From: Haemaphysalis longicornis
Taxonomy: Eukaryota > Arthropoda > Arachnida > Ixodida > Ixodidae
Assembly: GCA_013339765.2 (NCBI GenBank)
Contig: CM023451.1
Location: forward strand, 151,923,123-151,987,122
Length of the DNA: 64,000 nucleotides
Direction of reading: 5' to 3'
Below are positions 50,601 to 62,798 of the stretch, in pieces. How positions within the stretch are numbered: the stretch's first letter is position 1; every line of letters begins with the position of its first letter. A program made the translations under genes and the position numbers. The notes under the pieces are model-generated. The model ran no database searches, had not been told where the DNA came from, and saw nothing but the letters and a program-made list of their open reading frames with translations.

Positions 50601-53600
50601 ATTCTCGGCTGTGGCATCAACAGATTTATTAAAAATCGCACTTGCATTATGTGGTGGCACTCTCCTTGCTCTCAAGAACTAACATCACCAGAGAATGAAA
50701 CTGTGGCCGCAAACGAAAGAGACTCGGCGCGCAAGAGGCCGATGCTGCAGCCGCCTGCAACTGCGAATGTTGACACAAGTGCCCTCCAACACATGGTTGA
50801 GTACAAAAACCAAATATTGGTTTTGAAGGAATGTTTCAGGCATACGCCGATTTAGTTACGATGGTAGCGTAGCAGCTAGTGCATGCAAAGCAGTCTCCTG
50901 AGCCGGGCCGTGCTCACACTAATTAGTCGGGACAAGTGCTGGCGAATTGCAATCGCAAATTGAACAAATCACTTGAGCTTGGCTTCTGCACGGCAAAATT
51001 TTTGGCAGCAGTATTCCTGTTGTTGTCCTTGAACAGGTGACAGACCTTGATGGGGCGATCGGCTCTTACTAACATAAGCGCGTGACTTGGTCTATCATGA
51101 CTCAGTTGCACGAGTACATAGGCTTCGAACTTTTTACCACTCTACCTAGCGGTGCGACGGTTTCAACTGTGTCTGGTGATAGGTGGATCATAGGTTGCCA
51201 CACAGAACAGTATTTGGAATCAAGGTATTACTTTGTGTTTGGCGGGGCACAGTTTAGAACATGAAACATGAAACAGCTCTTGCTGTTGTCATGTTCTGTG
51301 CTTTATTGGATGCCAGCACGGACACGTTCCGCCATCTCGTGGAGTCCAACGGAACGAGTGACAAGGGATTTGGCGGCGTCACCTTAGCAACACAGACGCT
51401 TGTTGATGCGCACACATGGTTGCCTACTTGTGGGCCACACCAGGGAATACAACCTATAGGCATCCTAATGCTGTGAAGATGACGTACGAGTCATCTTACA
51501 TGTACATACCATATGCCTGTTGTACTCAGGATTTGTGTGAAGCTTTGGCTGAAAGGTTAATATGTAACTAACAATGCTGCGGCATTGTTTGCATGTACTC
51601 ACGTGTGTGGCCCTGTTTGCCATTTCAGAGGCATTCCGCCCGCCAATATTTCGCACCGGCCCAGACAAGCATGGCTTCAGTCTTGGCCACCAGGCCAATG
51701 TGGCCGAAGTATTTGGTGACAACCGCCGTCTCTGGTTCCTGCCTGTCTTCACAAGGTGCTTTGACTCGTCGTTCTCTTTCTCTCTCTCTGTGGAATTGTG
51801 AGGCATGTGTGGGACTCTAGCTCCGGGTGGGGACAGGGGGGGTGATGGTGCACGCAGGAGTGTGACTTATCGTGTGCTATACAGAGCAGAAACGTTCTCC
51901 TTTCTTCCCTCTTGTGTGGGCAGATTGCACCACCGATACCCACAGGGAACATCAAGGTTTTAGTATTGGTACTGCTGGAAGAGCTAGTGCTTTGACATAG
52001 ATATGTCACAGTTGTTGACAACCGTTTGTGAGTGTGTGACCTCTGGCGGTGCCTCACGATAGCTGCCAACAAGATTATGTGTATGCACTGCAAGAACTAG
52101 TTATGGCTGATCATCCAGTACACACTTACATATACTTCGGTACAAGTTTTGGGAGTGGTGTTATCAAATGCCGTGCGAGCAGTAAACATCTCACCGAAAG
52201 AGCCAGCTGCTGGTGGTAACTCCAGTGGTTGTTTTTTTTTTTTTTTCAAAATTGGCTGTTGTAAGAGGGCAACATGCGCACAATTAGGACATTGGTTTTC
52301 GCAGCACTGTCAGAGCTGTCTATCTAGGCAAACTTTTAAAATTTATCCAATTACATATGTTTTATGTGCAGCTGTGTCTTCTTTGTTTTCTGAAAGTGAG
52401 AACGTGAAAATATGTTTTGCACCACAATAGCGGAGTGAGTTTGCCACACATGGGATACATGATGGCTGCACTAATCAGAAGGGATCACAGCACTCAGTAT
52501 AGCTTGCACATGACTGAGTTAACCAAGTTATTGCAGTGCATAGGTGCAAGTGCATACGTTCACTCTGTCTCCCTTGCCAGTAGATTACTTTCACTCGAAT
52601 CGGATTCCCACTTTTTGTCACATGCTTTTTCACACAACAGCCAGGGTGAAGTGATGACTACTGCAATTACATCAGTGCCAAGGCATTTTTAGGAAAAGCT
52701 GCTACTGTCGCTCGTGAAACTGCGTTCTTGGACCTAGTCCTGGACAACGTGGAAGTGCATGGGCTGATAGCACATTCCTGGAGCTAGAAATGCCGTTTGT
52801 AATATCGCTAGTAAGATGGTACTCATTGTAAGGTGTTACCGCAAATATCAATAACCATCTGTTTTCTTACTGGTAGTAACTTGTTCTTTGGATTTCAAAC
52901 AGAGCAGGCTGCCATAGGTGCAGAGTGACTTGATAACGAAGCAGCCAGGCACCGTTTTGTGGTTTCGCTTGCATACCCACCACAAGGTAGAACTGTCGGG
53001 TATCTAGTATGCGTCTAGTACTAAACTATACTAAACTAAACTCTAGTTCGTATCTAGTACTAAACTGGTATGCTTCAAGCTGAGCGGAAAATGCTAGTCA
53101 CTTCGGCAGTGCTTGTGATTGTAGTGATGATACAGTATGGCCCACTTATAATGAGCCCGGTTTTAACGAAAGTCCAGCTATAACGAACAAATCTTTGTTT
53201 CCCGTCACCATTTGTTTACATATATTTTAGGCCCAGATATAGCGGAAAGTGGATACAACGAACTGATTTATATTTCCCCTATGTGTTCGTTATAAGCATG
53301 CTGGACTATACGTGCAACGGTAGGACGACCACACAGCTTGACACTGGCTAGTAGTGTCTTGGCAGGCTAGCATTGCTTTAATGAGAGGTGGAATTTGGGC
53401 TGAGAGCAGCTTAGCCATAGCGAAGCAGCACTTCTATAAGTTGGGAAAATGGGTCACATAGTACTATACGGTACAGGTGATAACGTTAGGGTTAAAGAAG
53501 CTGCCAGGGAAAAACACAGTCCTGCAGGAAGGGAAAAAAACATAGAGGTGTTCGGCATTGGCTCTCGGCTTGTTTATGCTGCAGGCTTTGCCGAATAGAT

Positions 53601-56600
53601 GTGCGCTTTTGTTTCACTGTTTCTTGTATGTACTTGTCACCTCTGCTTGTTTTTAAGTTGTCTGCGCCGGAAGTCAGCCTGTGATTGGAACATTCTTTTT
53701 TATATATATCTGTGCCTATTGCATTCTAGTTGCTTTGTGGTTGCAACATGGCTTATCAAACAACTAATTAAGGTGTGTTCTGGCTATCTTGGAGCTGCCC
53801 TTAGATAAGCACAGGTAGGCATTGCACCGCAATGATGCCTGTGTGTGAATCAGAGCAGAGATTTATAATGCTTGAGCCAGCCTGTTGAGGTTCAAAATAT
53901 GCTTGAGTCAGAGCAAAAATTCACAAAGGTGAAACTTATGAGCCAGCCTGTTGACGTTAAAATATGCTTGAGTCTGAGCAAAAATTCACAAAGGTGAAGC
54001 TGATCAGCCAAGCCTGCAAGTGACCACCAAAAATTTTTCTTCTAATGTCTCGGATTTCATTTCTAATGCTAGTGCCCTCCCCACTTTGCTGGGCAGGGTG
54101 TGCAGGCAGTCTTTCAGGGGGGTCTGGGGGGAAGTGGGCATGATTCGCCCGATTGGACGAGGGCACCATTGGCATTTGCAATCTCCTCTTCTCTGTGCAT
54201 GACACAGCCTGGGTGATGGGGTGACTTATCCAACACGCACCCAACTGGCCAGTTCGTACAACTCCATGGGGAGCACGGCGCAGGCAAGGTTAGCCACACG
54301 TTTCTCGTTGCCTGCCTTGCCCTCTCTCCCCCTCCTCCGAGGGCCAGAGACGGGGCCCCCGTAGCGTTGCCTGCTAGCAAAGCACCGGCCGTAGTGCGGC
54401 CTGAGCAAAGCGGCAAGCAGGCCAGGCGCGTGCCTTCTGTTGCAGCCAACTCGCGAGCGAGAGCAGTTTGGCTTGTCTGGAGCCAACCTTGGCGGGGCAG
54501 TCGGTAGTGTAATTGTCATAAACCTTGCATAGTAGCCCCTACAGTACACAATGCCTGCATGCTAGCCTTTGGCCATTAATAGAGACTTTCCACTTTCTCA
54601 GCGCTGCTATTGTTCAGTGCAGATGTTTGTAGCATGGAGCGTGCAGGGAAGAGTGCTGGGACAGTTCATGCTTCAAAGTAACTATGGGTTACATTAGCTA
54701 TAGTTATAGCTACGCTAGCCGTGGTTATGCTAGCTGTAGCTGTAGTTACGTTGCTAGCGGCTGCTCCTCTGGTAGAAAGTGCACGGAGCTTTGGGCACCC
54801 GTTTGAGAAAGATTAAGAGCCGATGACCTGTTTTTCTGTTGTGAACAAGGATATTATATTGAGGTGCAAAACATGGTTCAACAAAGGCCTGGTTGCTTCA
54901 TTGCTCAGCGTCGCACTATGCTTGGTATAGCCTGAAAATATTTGTCTGCCTGGTTAGTGACCATCAGTGTGTGTGTGTGTGTGGGTGAATATTTTTGGGG
55001 AACTGGGGCTGTTGCCAAGACCATTATCCTGCCTTCTTTAGTTGCATGGCTGTAACTTCTGCTTGTGCGCTTGCTGCTGCTGATTTCTATTCTAGCCGCT
55101 TACAAATTGCCAGCAACTGATGCTTTGCGCCCCTCTTAGAGAAACCAGTTACTTGCTGCGCCTTATCACTGTCTTGCCTCTGCAAGCATGCTGTGAAGTA
55201 GTGGTACTGATCCTTTATAAAAACCAATGGCCTACCTGGAACAGGTAGCTTGAACAGGTAGTGTAGTGGCTAAGCCAATGTATGATGTGGGGCGGGGTTT
55301 CTACACGTGCTCAGTTGTGCCAAGCTTTTTAACTTCCTATGTTTACTGAAGAAGTTTGAATCATATTGTCTGTTTCGCGTTGCTAGGTCTCGTGGGAAAC
55401 GAAAAGAATAACGCGTTGAGCCCGTTGGCCCGATTGCGGCGGCACGGGACCGTTCAAAGGTTGTCTCCACCCTGTACAGCGGTGTTGGTTTGTTCCCGCG
55501 TTTCTTTACGTTCCGTAACCTAGATGGCGCCACCATACCGTGGCAAGCGTTTGGTTTGTTTTGCCCGCATTTAAACCTGGCTTGTTTTTGTTCTGGGAGA
55601 AAATATTCGTTCCCTGAAACAGTGCTCGCTCGACAAATGGGGTCACGTAAGACACCGTTGCTTGCGTCAATCGGCCAGTGTCGTCTGAGACAACCCCAAG
55701 CCCCGTAGTGCTGTGCAGCTAAACCAAGCATGCTGTGCGCAGTCGAACAGCAGAACGCATCAGTACTTCTATGTTTACACGTGCTTTCGTAACTTCCACT
55801 GTTTGTCCCATCATTCTTATTGCTTTGTAAAGAATGTGATATAATGCATTACTGATGTCATAACAAACTAAATTTGACAGGACGAAATTGCTGAAACATT
55901 ACCAGTACTACTGGAAGGGATTTTCAAGCATGAAACGGGGGTACCTGGGCAACATCTTTGCATCTGATTTGTATAGAAGTAATGAACTCAGCTGAAGTCG
56001 TTATTTGCGTGGCTGATGTGATCTGTCCGCAAACCCCGAGTTGCTTCTTGCTGCCGGCTGCTTTAGCGGCCAACCGCGCATGGCTTTGAAGAGTGCTGTT
56101 TGCTGCATGCCATCTGCTTCCCTCTCTGTCAGGCGAAAAAATCGGTCAACAAGAGAAAGCAAGGCTCTTCTCTTGGACGAAGGGTTGGTGGCTTGCATTG
56201 ACTCGGCTGTTCCGTGTAAAATGCACGTTTGGCACGCTTGCACTTGTCGCACTTTTCGAAACCTGCGCATGCTTTCACATAGTACTGCGTTACCCAATGC
56301 TCATTTGAACTTGTTTTGTCTGGGCCTTAGAGGAACACTGCGAAGGACTTGTGAGAGAAAGAAACTGGGATTTTGCCAACGTTCCACGATTGACAGATAT
56401 AAAAGAGCATAAGCGGATTAACGTTTGAATAAACTGTCTTACAAAGTGTAAGCACACGAGTGTTTGTGCCCGTAACCACACACAGGTATCAAAAACTTCC
56501 TCTTTTATTCTTGCATCTCTAAAAACCGTGCATTGTATGCTGCTTTGAAAGGAACGGAGATTACTGTACCCAGCTTGTTTTCTTTCTTATTGTTTTACAA

Positions 56601-59600
56601 TGTATTGCATCACAACTTGTTGTTTCACAAGTCACAACCACTGTAATGTTGCACTTGTGGTGTGAGTGTGCTCGCGTGGTACGTGCCTTGTAACTAAGTG
56701 GGCACTGTTTTTTTTTTTTTTTTTACAAATTTTTTTCTTTTGTTTATCAGCTCATGCTTACCAGCAGCTATGTGTCCACCCAGACATGTGAGCTGAATGA
56801 AAGAAAGGGAGCCCAGGTCTGGTGGTTTCACTTGCATGCTGTTGACACACGCGCCGTAATTTTAGCGATGAAATGCCCACTTAACAATTTAAATTTAAAT
56901 TTCAGGGAAATTATTTGTGATGGTGGCATATTTCTGCAGGACTGTGTTAAAGACCCTGTAGAATCAGGCAACCAAAAGTCAGACAACCAATTTTGCGCTG
57001 TTCTCGAATCTAGAGAGCACAGATAACTTTCCTTATTACGAGGGTGGTAGGTGCTGTGATCGATCATTATAACTTGTGTTGTCAAGATAATAGCATAACA
57101 AAAATATAGATAATACTAGCATAATAAAAGGATATGGTAAGGAGTGTAATATAGCATGATATATAATAGCATAATAATAGAATAAAATGTAAAAAATAAT
57201 AGCAATGATAAAGTAAAAACTAGTGCTTCCTTTTAGTCGACTGAATTTACATCCATTAGTGCAGAAGTGCTTAGTTTTAATAGGCACCAGTAAGGTTCTA
57301 GTAGCCAGTTTTTTGTTTGCATCTAGCTATGAAATTTGGTGTTTATTTTTCTTATTCTCACAAATGAATAAAAAAAACAATTTAGTGTTTCATCCTTCCT
57401 TGAATATGCCATTTGCTTCTCATAAAGCACCTGCGCAAACATTATTTATGCATAAACTTTGGTTTTTCTTTTTAATTTGAATGGTCACTAAACGCTCGCC
57501 GTTGAAATGATTAGTACTTTGTTCAGTGTAGGCATAGTGAATAGCACTGCCTATGTTTACGCTATTTTATAATCAGTAATGGTTACAAGCTCATAGCTTT
57601 CACTTCAGCTAAAGCATAAGGCACTGTGTACTGCCCATTTTTGGTTAGGTGGTCAGTCTTGCCACATCATTGCTCTAAAAGGCATCCAGCATGGCATGTC
57701 CACTCGCAGAGTGGCTCTGCGAAGTCTGAACAAAGAATTTTGTTCCTCTTAGTGGGTATGCTATATGCCAGGGATGAAATCGTCAGCCACCTTTTCCCAG
57801 TTGTTAGAGGTGCTTTGTGTTATGACTAGTCTCTGTGCAAGGAATTAGTCTCTTCAGATTCCTAGCTTGAGTCTGGCTTTTCTGCACAATTGTGGTGCTG
57901 CGTGAAAAAGTCAGTGTAACGGCTTGTCCGTTTGGCAAAGCCAGTATTTATTTGTTTTATTCACTACATTTAACTGAAACTTTTCAAGCCGTAAAAGTGT
58001 AATGTGAATTTATTCAACTAGCAGGTATTATCTGCAAATTATTCAGACATTGCTACTAAGAGACAATAGGATAGCATTGCAAAAAATGATGCAGTGTTCT
58101 AACAATTATGTGATGCACTAGAATTTGAAAGTCAGCTGCAATATCGGCTGGGAGTGGCAGCTCGTGGGTAATGAGGAGAGAATCTGCTCTGGTCCCTAAT
58201 TGATTTTTCCGGAAAAGAAGTCTAGGCACCAACATACAACCCACACACACACCAGTGCACTCCATCAATTGTGGGTGAGTCTTCGTACTGAAAATGGCTG
58301 AAGCATGACGAAACCTCCTAGCCCGTATTTATACTCCAGTGACCGTACCCTTCATTGTTCTTGCACCTAGAAGAGATGGGCAGAATTCAAGCGAGCAGCA
58401 ATGCGGCCATCTCTACAAACCAGCTGTGTGTGTGAACAGCAACGCCTGCATGACTGTGAAGTAACCTGGTCTACGCACTGCAACTCTGTGCCAAGTGGTG
58501 CCTCCTGCACTGCTAGGGTGTGTCTTGCGTGCGGTGAACCTGTCACTAATCTTTAACTGCGCTCCTCCTCTCCATCACATGTCGTGTTGTGTCTGGTCTG
58601 GCACTCGCCGTGTGAGCCCCCTCGGTGGGCGGCCTCTCTAACGCTTTCCCTCCTCCTGTTGTCTTGTGCCCCGAAGCATGGGAGACGGTGTGACCTTCCC
58701 GCAGAAGATAGTGGATGAGGACACGGACGGCCTCCTCAACCAGAGGCAGAGATGGGCAGAAACGGACGAAGAAGCCGGCCAATCCGATGGTCAGTAGCAC
58801 CCGGCGAGTCCTTCCTCTGTCCTAGTCATCTTGGGCCTCTCTCGTGAGGCCCTTGTGGTGTTTCTATGAGATAACTTGCCAGTTTTTCTTGCCAGTCTTT
58901 AAAGGGTGCCAATCTCCGTTTGATTGAACCTCTCATTTCTCTACTCCTCCCTTGGCATAATCACTCATGTGCCTCTTTCTTTTATTATTATTTTTTTTTG
59001 CGCCACATTATTCTAATGTTTAAAGTAGCTGCAGGAAGTTTAACACTTTCTGCTTAACAGTTTGTCTGCATTTTGACATTTTTAACCGAATAGCTGTTAT
59101 CTGGGGATGGCTTGTGCTGTATCAGCAAAGGACTGACTGTGTGGTGTGTGCCCATGAGGTATAGTGACATTTTTACTCAGTTTCACAGTGTTATACAAAA
59201 GATATTGTGAACTGTGCTTTGGTGGGGACATTGCGCTTTGTTTTCTATGAAGCAACAATTTAAACTTTGAAGCAATGCAGTTGCATAGTGTTCTCTCCTG
59301 GAATTTTCTCTTTGTGTAAATATTGTGCTGCAGTTACACATTTAGAGCACAGCAGTTGTTAATGCCTCGTCAAATATGTAAAGGCATTGGCCTGAAATAT
59401 TGTGTTATTTCTGCAAAGCTTTATAGAAATAGCTTGTTCTATTTCAAATTCTATAGCTCATCTTTTTAGCTTGGTTACGGCATCAATTTAAATTGTATTA
59501 AATTTTTAACTTTTAAGTTAACTTCAACAAACTTTGTTTAGTATGTTTGGTTCAAGATGCATCTTCGGCTGTTTTTTTTTTTTTTTTACATTGCCATTCT

Positions 59601-62600
59601 GTACATGCTTGATTTGTGAGCTATAAAACCAGAATGCTACCTCTAGTAATTTTAACCGTCGGTGATTTTTTTTCATGCTGTAATTGTTTGGCAGTGGATT
59701 TCTGTGTTCCATGGTATGATTGCACACAAATCTAGCGGTTGTACATTAATTATTTTTAATGCTACTGGTATCTGCACTGAGAATAGCTATGCACTTGACA
59801 AGTATTGTTGGAGAGAAGAGAAAACTATCCATATGCAGTAATATTTTGAATAGGATTACTTTTCTGAATATTAAAAACCTTTCAAAAGCTCTTGGCTGGG
59901 CTTTTTTTAATGGCTTTCAACAGCGTTTCCCAAATGAGTGTTCATGAGACCATTTGGTGGCACTCCAAAAACTACAGACAGTAAGCTGTTAATGCACAAG
60001 TTTTTTTAACAACACATTGTTTCACCATGAATACATCCACGTTTGTTAGCTTGGCCTACGGAAATGCCGTGTACTTGGTGTCCATTGAGCACCTTGCCTT
60101 ATGCTAATGTTCAGCCATTGCCCAGCTTTGCATTGACTTTGAAAACGGTGTAGGATGCCTATGTAGCACACAGCTGCAACTAATTGTGAATGTGTCCCCT
60201 GCTTCCTGGCCCGTAATATGCAAGTCTTGGAGGCCGTGGTCAGTTGGTTGCAAATTTGCTGGACCCCAGAACCAGTGTGTGTGTAGCTTGGTGACAGAAT
60301 TGTTCTTTGCCAGTTGCAGCACATTTGGGACCAGAAAGCCAAATTTGGCCCTCCTCTTGCAATTGTGTTATGGTCTCTGTTAAAGGCATATTAGCATTCA
60401 ACCAATGGGGTATGTCTTGACACAATACAAGCCAAGCTCTTAGTGCACTGTGAACTTCGAATGCTGCGAGTTGCAACTTACAGGATCACTTTTTTCCTCA
60501 GACCCATGGGGCAGTATTTGAACATTTTACTGTGTGAATGAGATACAGCGAAAGTTTTGAGATTAACTTGCAGCTGTTTCTGTGTACGTTGTGGTTGTAA
60601 ACTTTGTGGCCTGTATTTTCAATGGCAGCATATTCAAAACCAATCACTATCGTGTGCTACAGTTGTGGCCTAAAAAGATTCTTACTCCAGTTGCCTTATC
60701 AAGTCTATAGCACGTTAATTCTCTTTCCCTGTTTGGTTGGTCTTAAGTTACGCTCTCGTCTTGTAAATTTAGCTTTGCAGGAGGCCACATTGTGGTTTCA
60801 TTCTATGTGAGGTCCTTCTGAACGCACCCCATAGCAGGTATTGTCATGAAGCATCGAAGGAGTGCTGCTTGGGAAATGCTGAGCTGAGGCAGGGCGTTGC
60901 TGTTTGGAGGAGGAGGAGGGCGGTTGTATTGTGGTGCACAGTGGTGGCGGCTCTGACTGGCCCTGTCCTGTCTCTTGTTGTAGCGTCTGGGAATAGCGTG
61001 AATGCCGAGGTCACAGCACTGCTTGATTGAGCTGCCCCTCGCCTCTGTCTGTGTACCTATGCGTGCGGTAACGCTGCGCCCCGTGATGTACGTCTCCCAC
61101 GCTCTTTTCTCATCCTCTTCTTCTTCTTCCCCTTCTCCCCCCACTAGTGGCTAACTGCATGCACGCGCTCCCCTCCTCACTCTCTCACCCCTCTCTTCTG
61201 CTCTGCACCACTGACACCTCCGACCATGATGCGCACATGCAGATCTTGCAAGACGAGGGGCTTGTTTTAAGAGAGCCCATGGGCTGCCTGAACTAACTTT
61301 TCCACAACGCTGGTGTTTACGCACAGTAGAGCTTGCTTGGAGTCTCTACAGTGCACCAGATGGGCATGCTGTACACAATATACAAAAGCCCAAATGGGCA
61401 TCTGGTGTTCGTGCCTGGCAGTAGTTTAAAAAAAGAATAGTACATATGTAATAAGCTTGATTCAGGATGTGGCTTGCAATTACACACGCATAAATTACAT
61501 CACTTCACAGGGAGGCAAGGTTTTTAGGGCATGCATGACTGCCTCCATAAATCGTGGTAGTGGGACTGAAGTTAGCAGGCAGTAGACATGCCATGGTGGC
61601 AGATGGATTGATAATAGCACCTGTCCAAATTTCACATATGCATTGATTTTCTCAGTTGAGCTGACAGGCTTCTCCTATGGCTGCCGTGGTTGCGGTGCGC
61701 TGTTGCCATGGCCAGGCTGCATACTATGGCGGGAAACATAAAATCCAATTTTGATTGATATGGGAGGCTGTTCTGCTGAAGGGTATAACAGCGGTACTCT
61801 TGATAAAAACTGCAGTTTTTAAAGTTGGAGGGCGTTCATGTTGTTCCAGATGTCTTTCCACAGTGGTCAGGGCACATTGATTTGTGTCGGAATTACATTA
61901 GTCGCGAACCCCATTTGAGAGCATTGGCAGCACATAACATAAAGCTGACAAATTTGTTGTATTTTGTGCGCATGTGTTCTAATAAGCAAGCTTGTCAGTG
62001 GTACACAGCAGCAGGAGAGCTTTATGTCATTGTATTAGTGTTTACAACTCGTAGCATTGATCTACTTCCTACACTCTCACAGCTTTTGATTTTCTATGAA
62101 AATTAAATGTACCCCAGATGATGCACCAGCAGCTCTTGTAGTGCAAGCTACATGGAATTGTAAAATGGTTTGCAATGGGCTCAACACCAAAGCACGTTAG
62201 CATGGTTTTGAGAGCAGTAACTGTGCTTACAGTGGCACATCTAAAAGCTCATAGCCTGCGACATTGGTTCTTGGTTCAAGGTCGTATGAAGTGAAGCTGT
62301 GTCTTGGCATGAATCTTGTCAGCTACTATGTGTGACCGAGCCGGAAGAGCGTCTTACTTGCACACGTGGAACGTTGAGCCTTTTCGTAAATTGCCATTTT
62401 GTTGAAACATTGCTCATGATGCCTATGGCGATTGATATTGGCAGCCCCATTTATGTAGCCAGCTCACTCGTACAGCAGGCAGTTGATTTATCAAGTATAA
62501 GAAGCCCAAGCTTTCAGCCGCAGTGGTGTTAAAAGCCTGTGCTGCACTGAGCATGCATTCAAACTAGGCTGTTTAGAAATAACAGTTGAGTGCATCGATT

Positions 62601-62798
62601 TTAACTGCAGACAAAGATAGCACCCACCATACTGTGCTTGTCTGTGTTGCACTGCTCCAAGCCGATGGCTTAGGGAAACGTAACTACGTGCATTGTAACT
62701 TTTGTTTCCGTCCGTCTTTTGCACTTCCAGAAGGAATGCCAGCAAGGCTGTCCAACGCCGAGAAGATGCGTATTCCAGTCGGCGACCACCCAGTCTAG
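41552..62798 (+). CDS. DHHC-type protein S-acyltransferase, ZDHHC2/15/20 group (10 exons)
   Basis: The enzyme attaches palmitate to cysteines of membrane and membrane-bound proteins at the Golgi or plasma membrane. Exons: 41552-41687, 42097-42123, 42241-42335, 42502-42622, 44269-44338, 46760-46913, 48080-48209, 51629-51755, 58677-58789, 62731-62798; 1041 nt, 346 residues, no frame breaks. Four membrane segments, roughly residues 22-44, 55-77, 173-195 and 211-232. The Cys-rich domain reads RYCEKCHLIKPDRAHHCSVC and CILKMDHHCPWVNNC, with DHHC at residues 156-159; the acyl-accepting Cys codon is at 46785-46787. STLEAF spans exons 7-8 (TTxE position), and VFGDNRRLWFLPVF follows. Closest remembered relatives are ZDHHC20 and ZDHHC15; one arthropod gene may stand for all three, so no symbol is given. 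The last exon is less certain than the rest. Confidence 0.94.
42097..42123 (+). CDS. DHHC gene exon 2, a 27-bp micro-exon
   Basis: Acceptor cctttacag, donor GTAAGT. Encodes about FTIENVIQK, the lumenal loop between membrane segments 1 and 2; needed to keep frame between exons 1 and 3. Confidence 0.8.
42241..42335 (+). CDS. DHHC gene exon 3: second membrane segment
   Basis: Acceptor cattttcag. Encodes GFHACFAMFAWSYWQTIFTE; donor GTAAGA. Confidence 0.93.
42502..42622 (+). CDS. DHHC gene exon 4: cytosolic segment
   Basis: FYLPPAEAEHLEKEPSEDNQ and ILDRLARNLPVSCRTMNG; acceptor ctctccag, donor GTAAGT. Confidence 0.92.
42623..46759. other. DHHC gene introns 4-5: non-coding with TE-like stretches
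   Basis: Apart from exon 5 no exon is seen. About 44500-44700 (ggaaccagcgaaaaaggacac ... acaatgatggactagcaact) looks like retroelement-derived sequence; boundaries unknown. Confidence 0.5.
44269..44338 (+). CDS. DHHC gene exon 5: first half of Cys-rich domain
   Basis: MVRYCEKCHLIKPDRAHHCS then VCGK; acceptor attttccag, donor GTAAGT. Confidence 0.97.
46760..46913 (+). CDS. DHHC gene exon 6: DHHC motif and third membrane segment
   Basis: CILKMDHHCPWVNNCVSFTN and FILFLAYSLIYCLYVAATTL; DHHC at 46776-46787. Donor GTACGG. Confidence 0.98.
46914..48079. other. DHHC gene intron 6: nothing recognised
   Basis: Ordinary AT-rich intron. Confidence 0.6.
48080..48209 (+). CDS. DHHC gene exon 7: fourth membrane segment
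   Basis: RFHILFLFFVAFMFAISLVS and LFGYHCFLVLVNRSTL; acceptor tctttcag, donor GTGCGT. Confidence 0.96.
48210..51628. other. DHHC gene intron 7
   Basis: Holds a SINE (48531-48766) and a long T run near 49058-49079. No exon seen. Confidence 0.6.
48531..48766 (-). mobile_element. Ruka-like SINE, copy 3 (antisense to the DHHC gene)
   Basis: Reverse complement carries gtggctcagtggctaaggcg, gggttcgattccggccgcgg and ggaggcgaaaagcgaaaacg, the same order as the other two copies. Confidence 0.92.
51629..51755 (+). CDS. DHHC gene exon 8: C-terminal cytosolic domain
   Basis: EAFRPPIFRTGPDKHGFSLG and VAEVFGDNRRLWFLPVFT; acceptor catttcag, donor GTGCTT. Confidence 0.96.
53131..53310. mobile_element. Short inverted-repeat element remnant
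   Basis: Begins acagtatggcccacttataa and ends gttataagcatgctggacta; the ends are partly complementary and the body is rich in 'ataacgaac'. Likely a MITE-type remnant; family unknown. Confidence 0.5.
53873..54010. repeat. Tandem repeat, two units of about 66 bp
   Basis: gagccagcctgttgaggttc ... gcaaaaattcacaaaggtga is repeated as gagccagcctgttgacgtta ... gcaaaaattcacaaaggtga with few differences, plus a partial third start. Confidence 0.88.
55645..55845. repeat. Dispersed repeat, copy 2
   Basis: Partner of 27195-27375; same orientation, roughly 80-85% identical by eye in the best 120 bases. Confidence 0.7.
57060..57220. repeat. AT-rich degenerate array
   Basis: Variants of 'atagcataataa' recur about seven times. 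Confidence 0.6.
58677..58789 (+). CDS. DHHC gene exon 9: C-terminal tail, may end in its own stop
   Basis: Acceptor tgccccgaag. MGDGVTFPQKIVDEDTDG recalls the LGDGxSFP of ZDHHC2/15/20; then acidic ETDEEAGQSD. GTCAGT at 58790 can act as donor; if not used, the frame reads DGQ then TAG at 58795-58797 (326 residues). Confidence 0.85.
58798..62730. other. DHHC gene intron 9 (or 3' flank if exon 9 stop is used)
   Basis: No conserved exon. A C/T-rich segment at 61110-61200 precedes a possible alternative exon (61148-61296), discussed under findings. Confidence 0.5.
62731..62798 (+). CDS. DHHC gene exon 10: probable last exon
   Basis: Good acceptor (cttttgcacttccag) in the right phase; encodes EGMPARLSNAEKMRIPVG and DHPV, then TAG. 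Not a conserved region, so support is phase, splice site and the poly(A) signals that follow. Confidence 0.55.

Larger units (their letters stand above)
51756..58676. other. DHHC gene intron 8 (6.9 kb)
   Basis: Contains an element-like stretch at 53131-53310, a tandem repeat at 53873-54010, a dispersed repeat at 55645-55845 and an AT-rich array near 57060-57220. A GC-rich island at 54230-54500 shows no convincing exon. Confidence 0.55.

Noticed and set aside
54226..54549. GC-rich 107-residue minus-strand ORF in a GC island
   Set aside because: No splice support, no recognisable domain; lies within a DHHC-gene intron.
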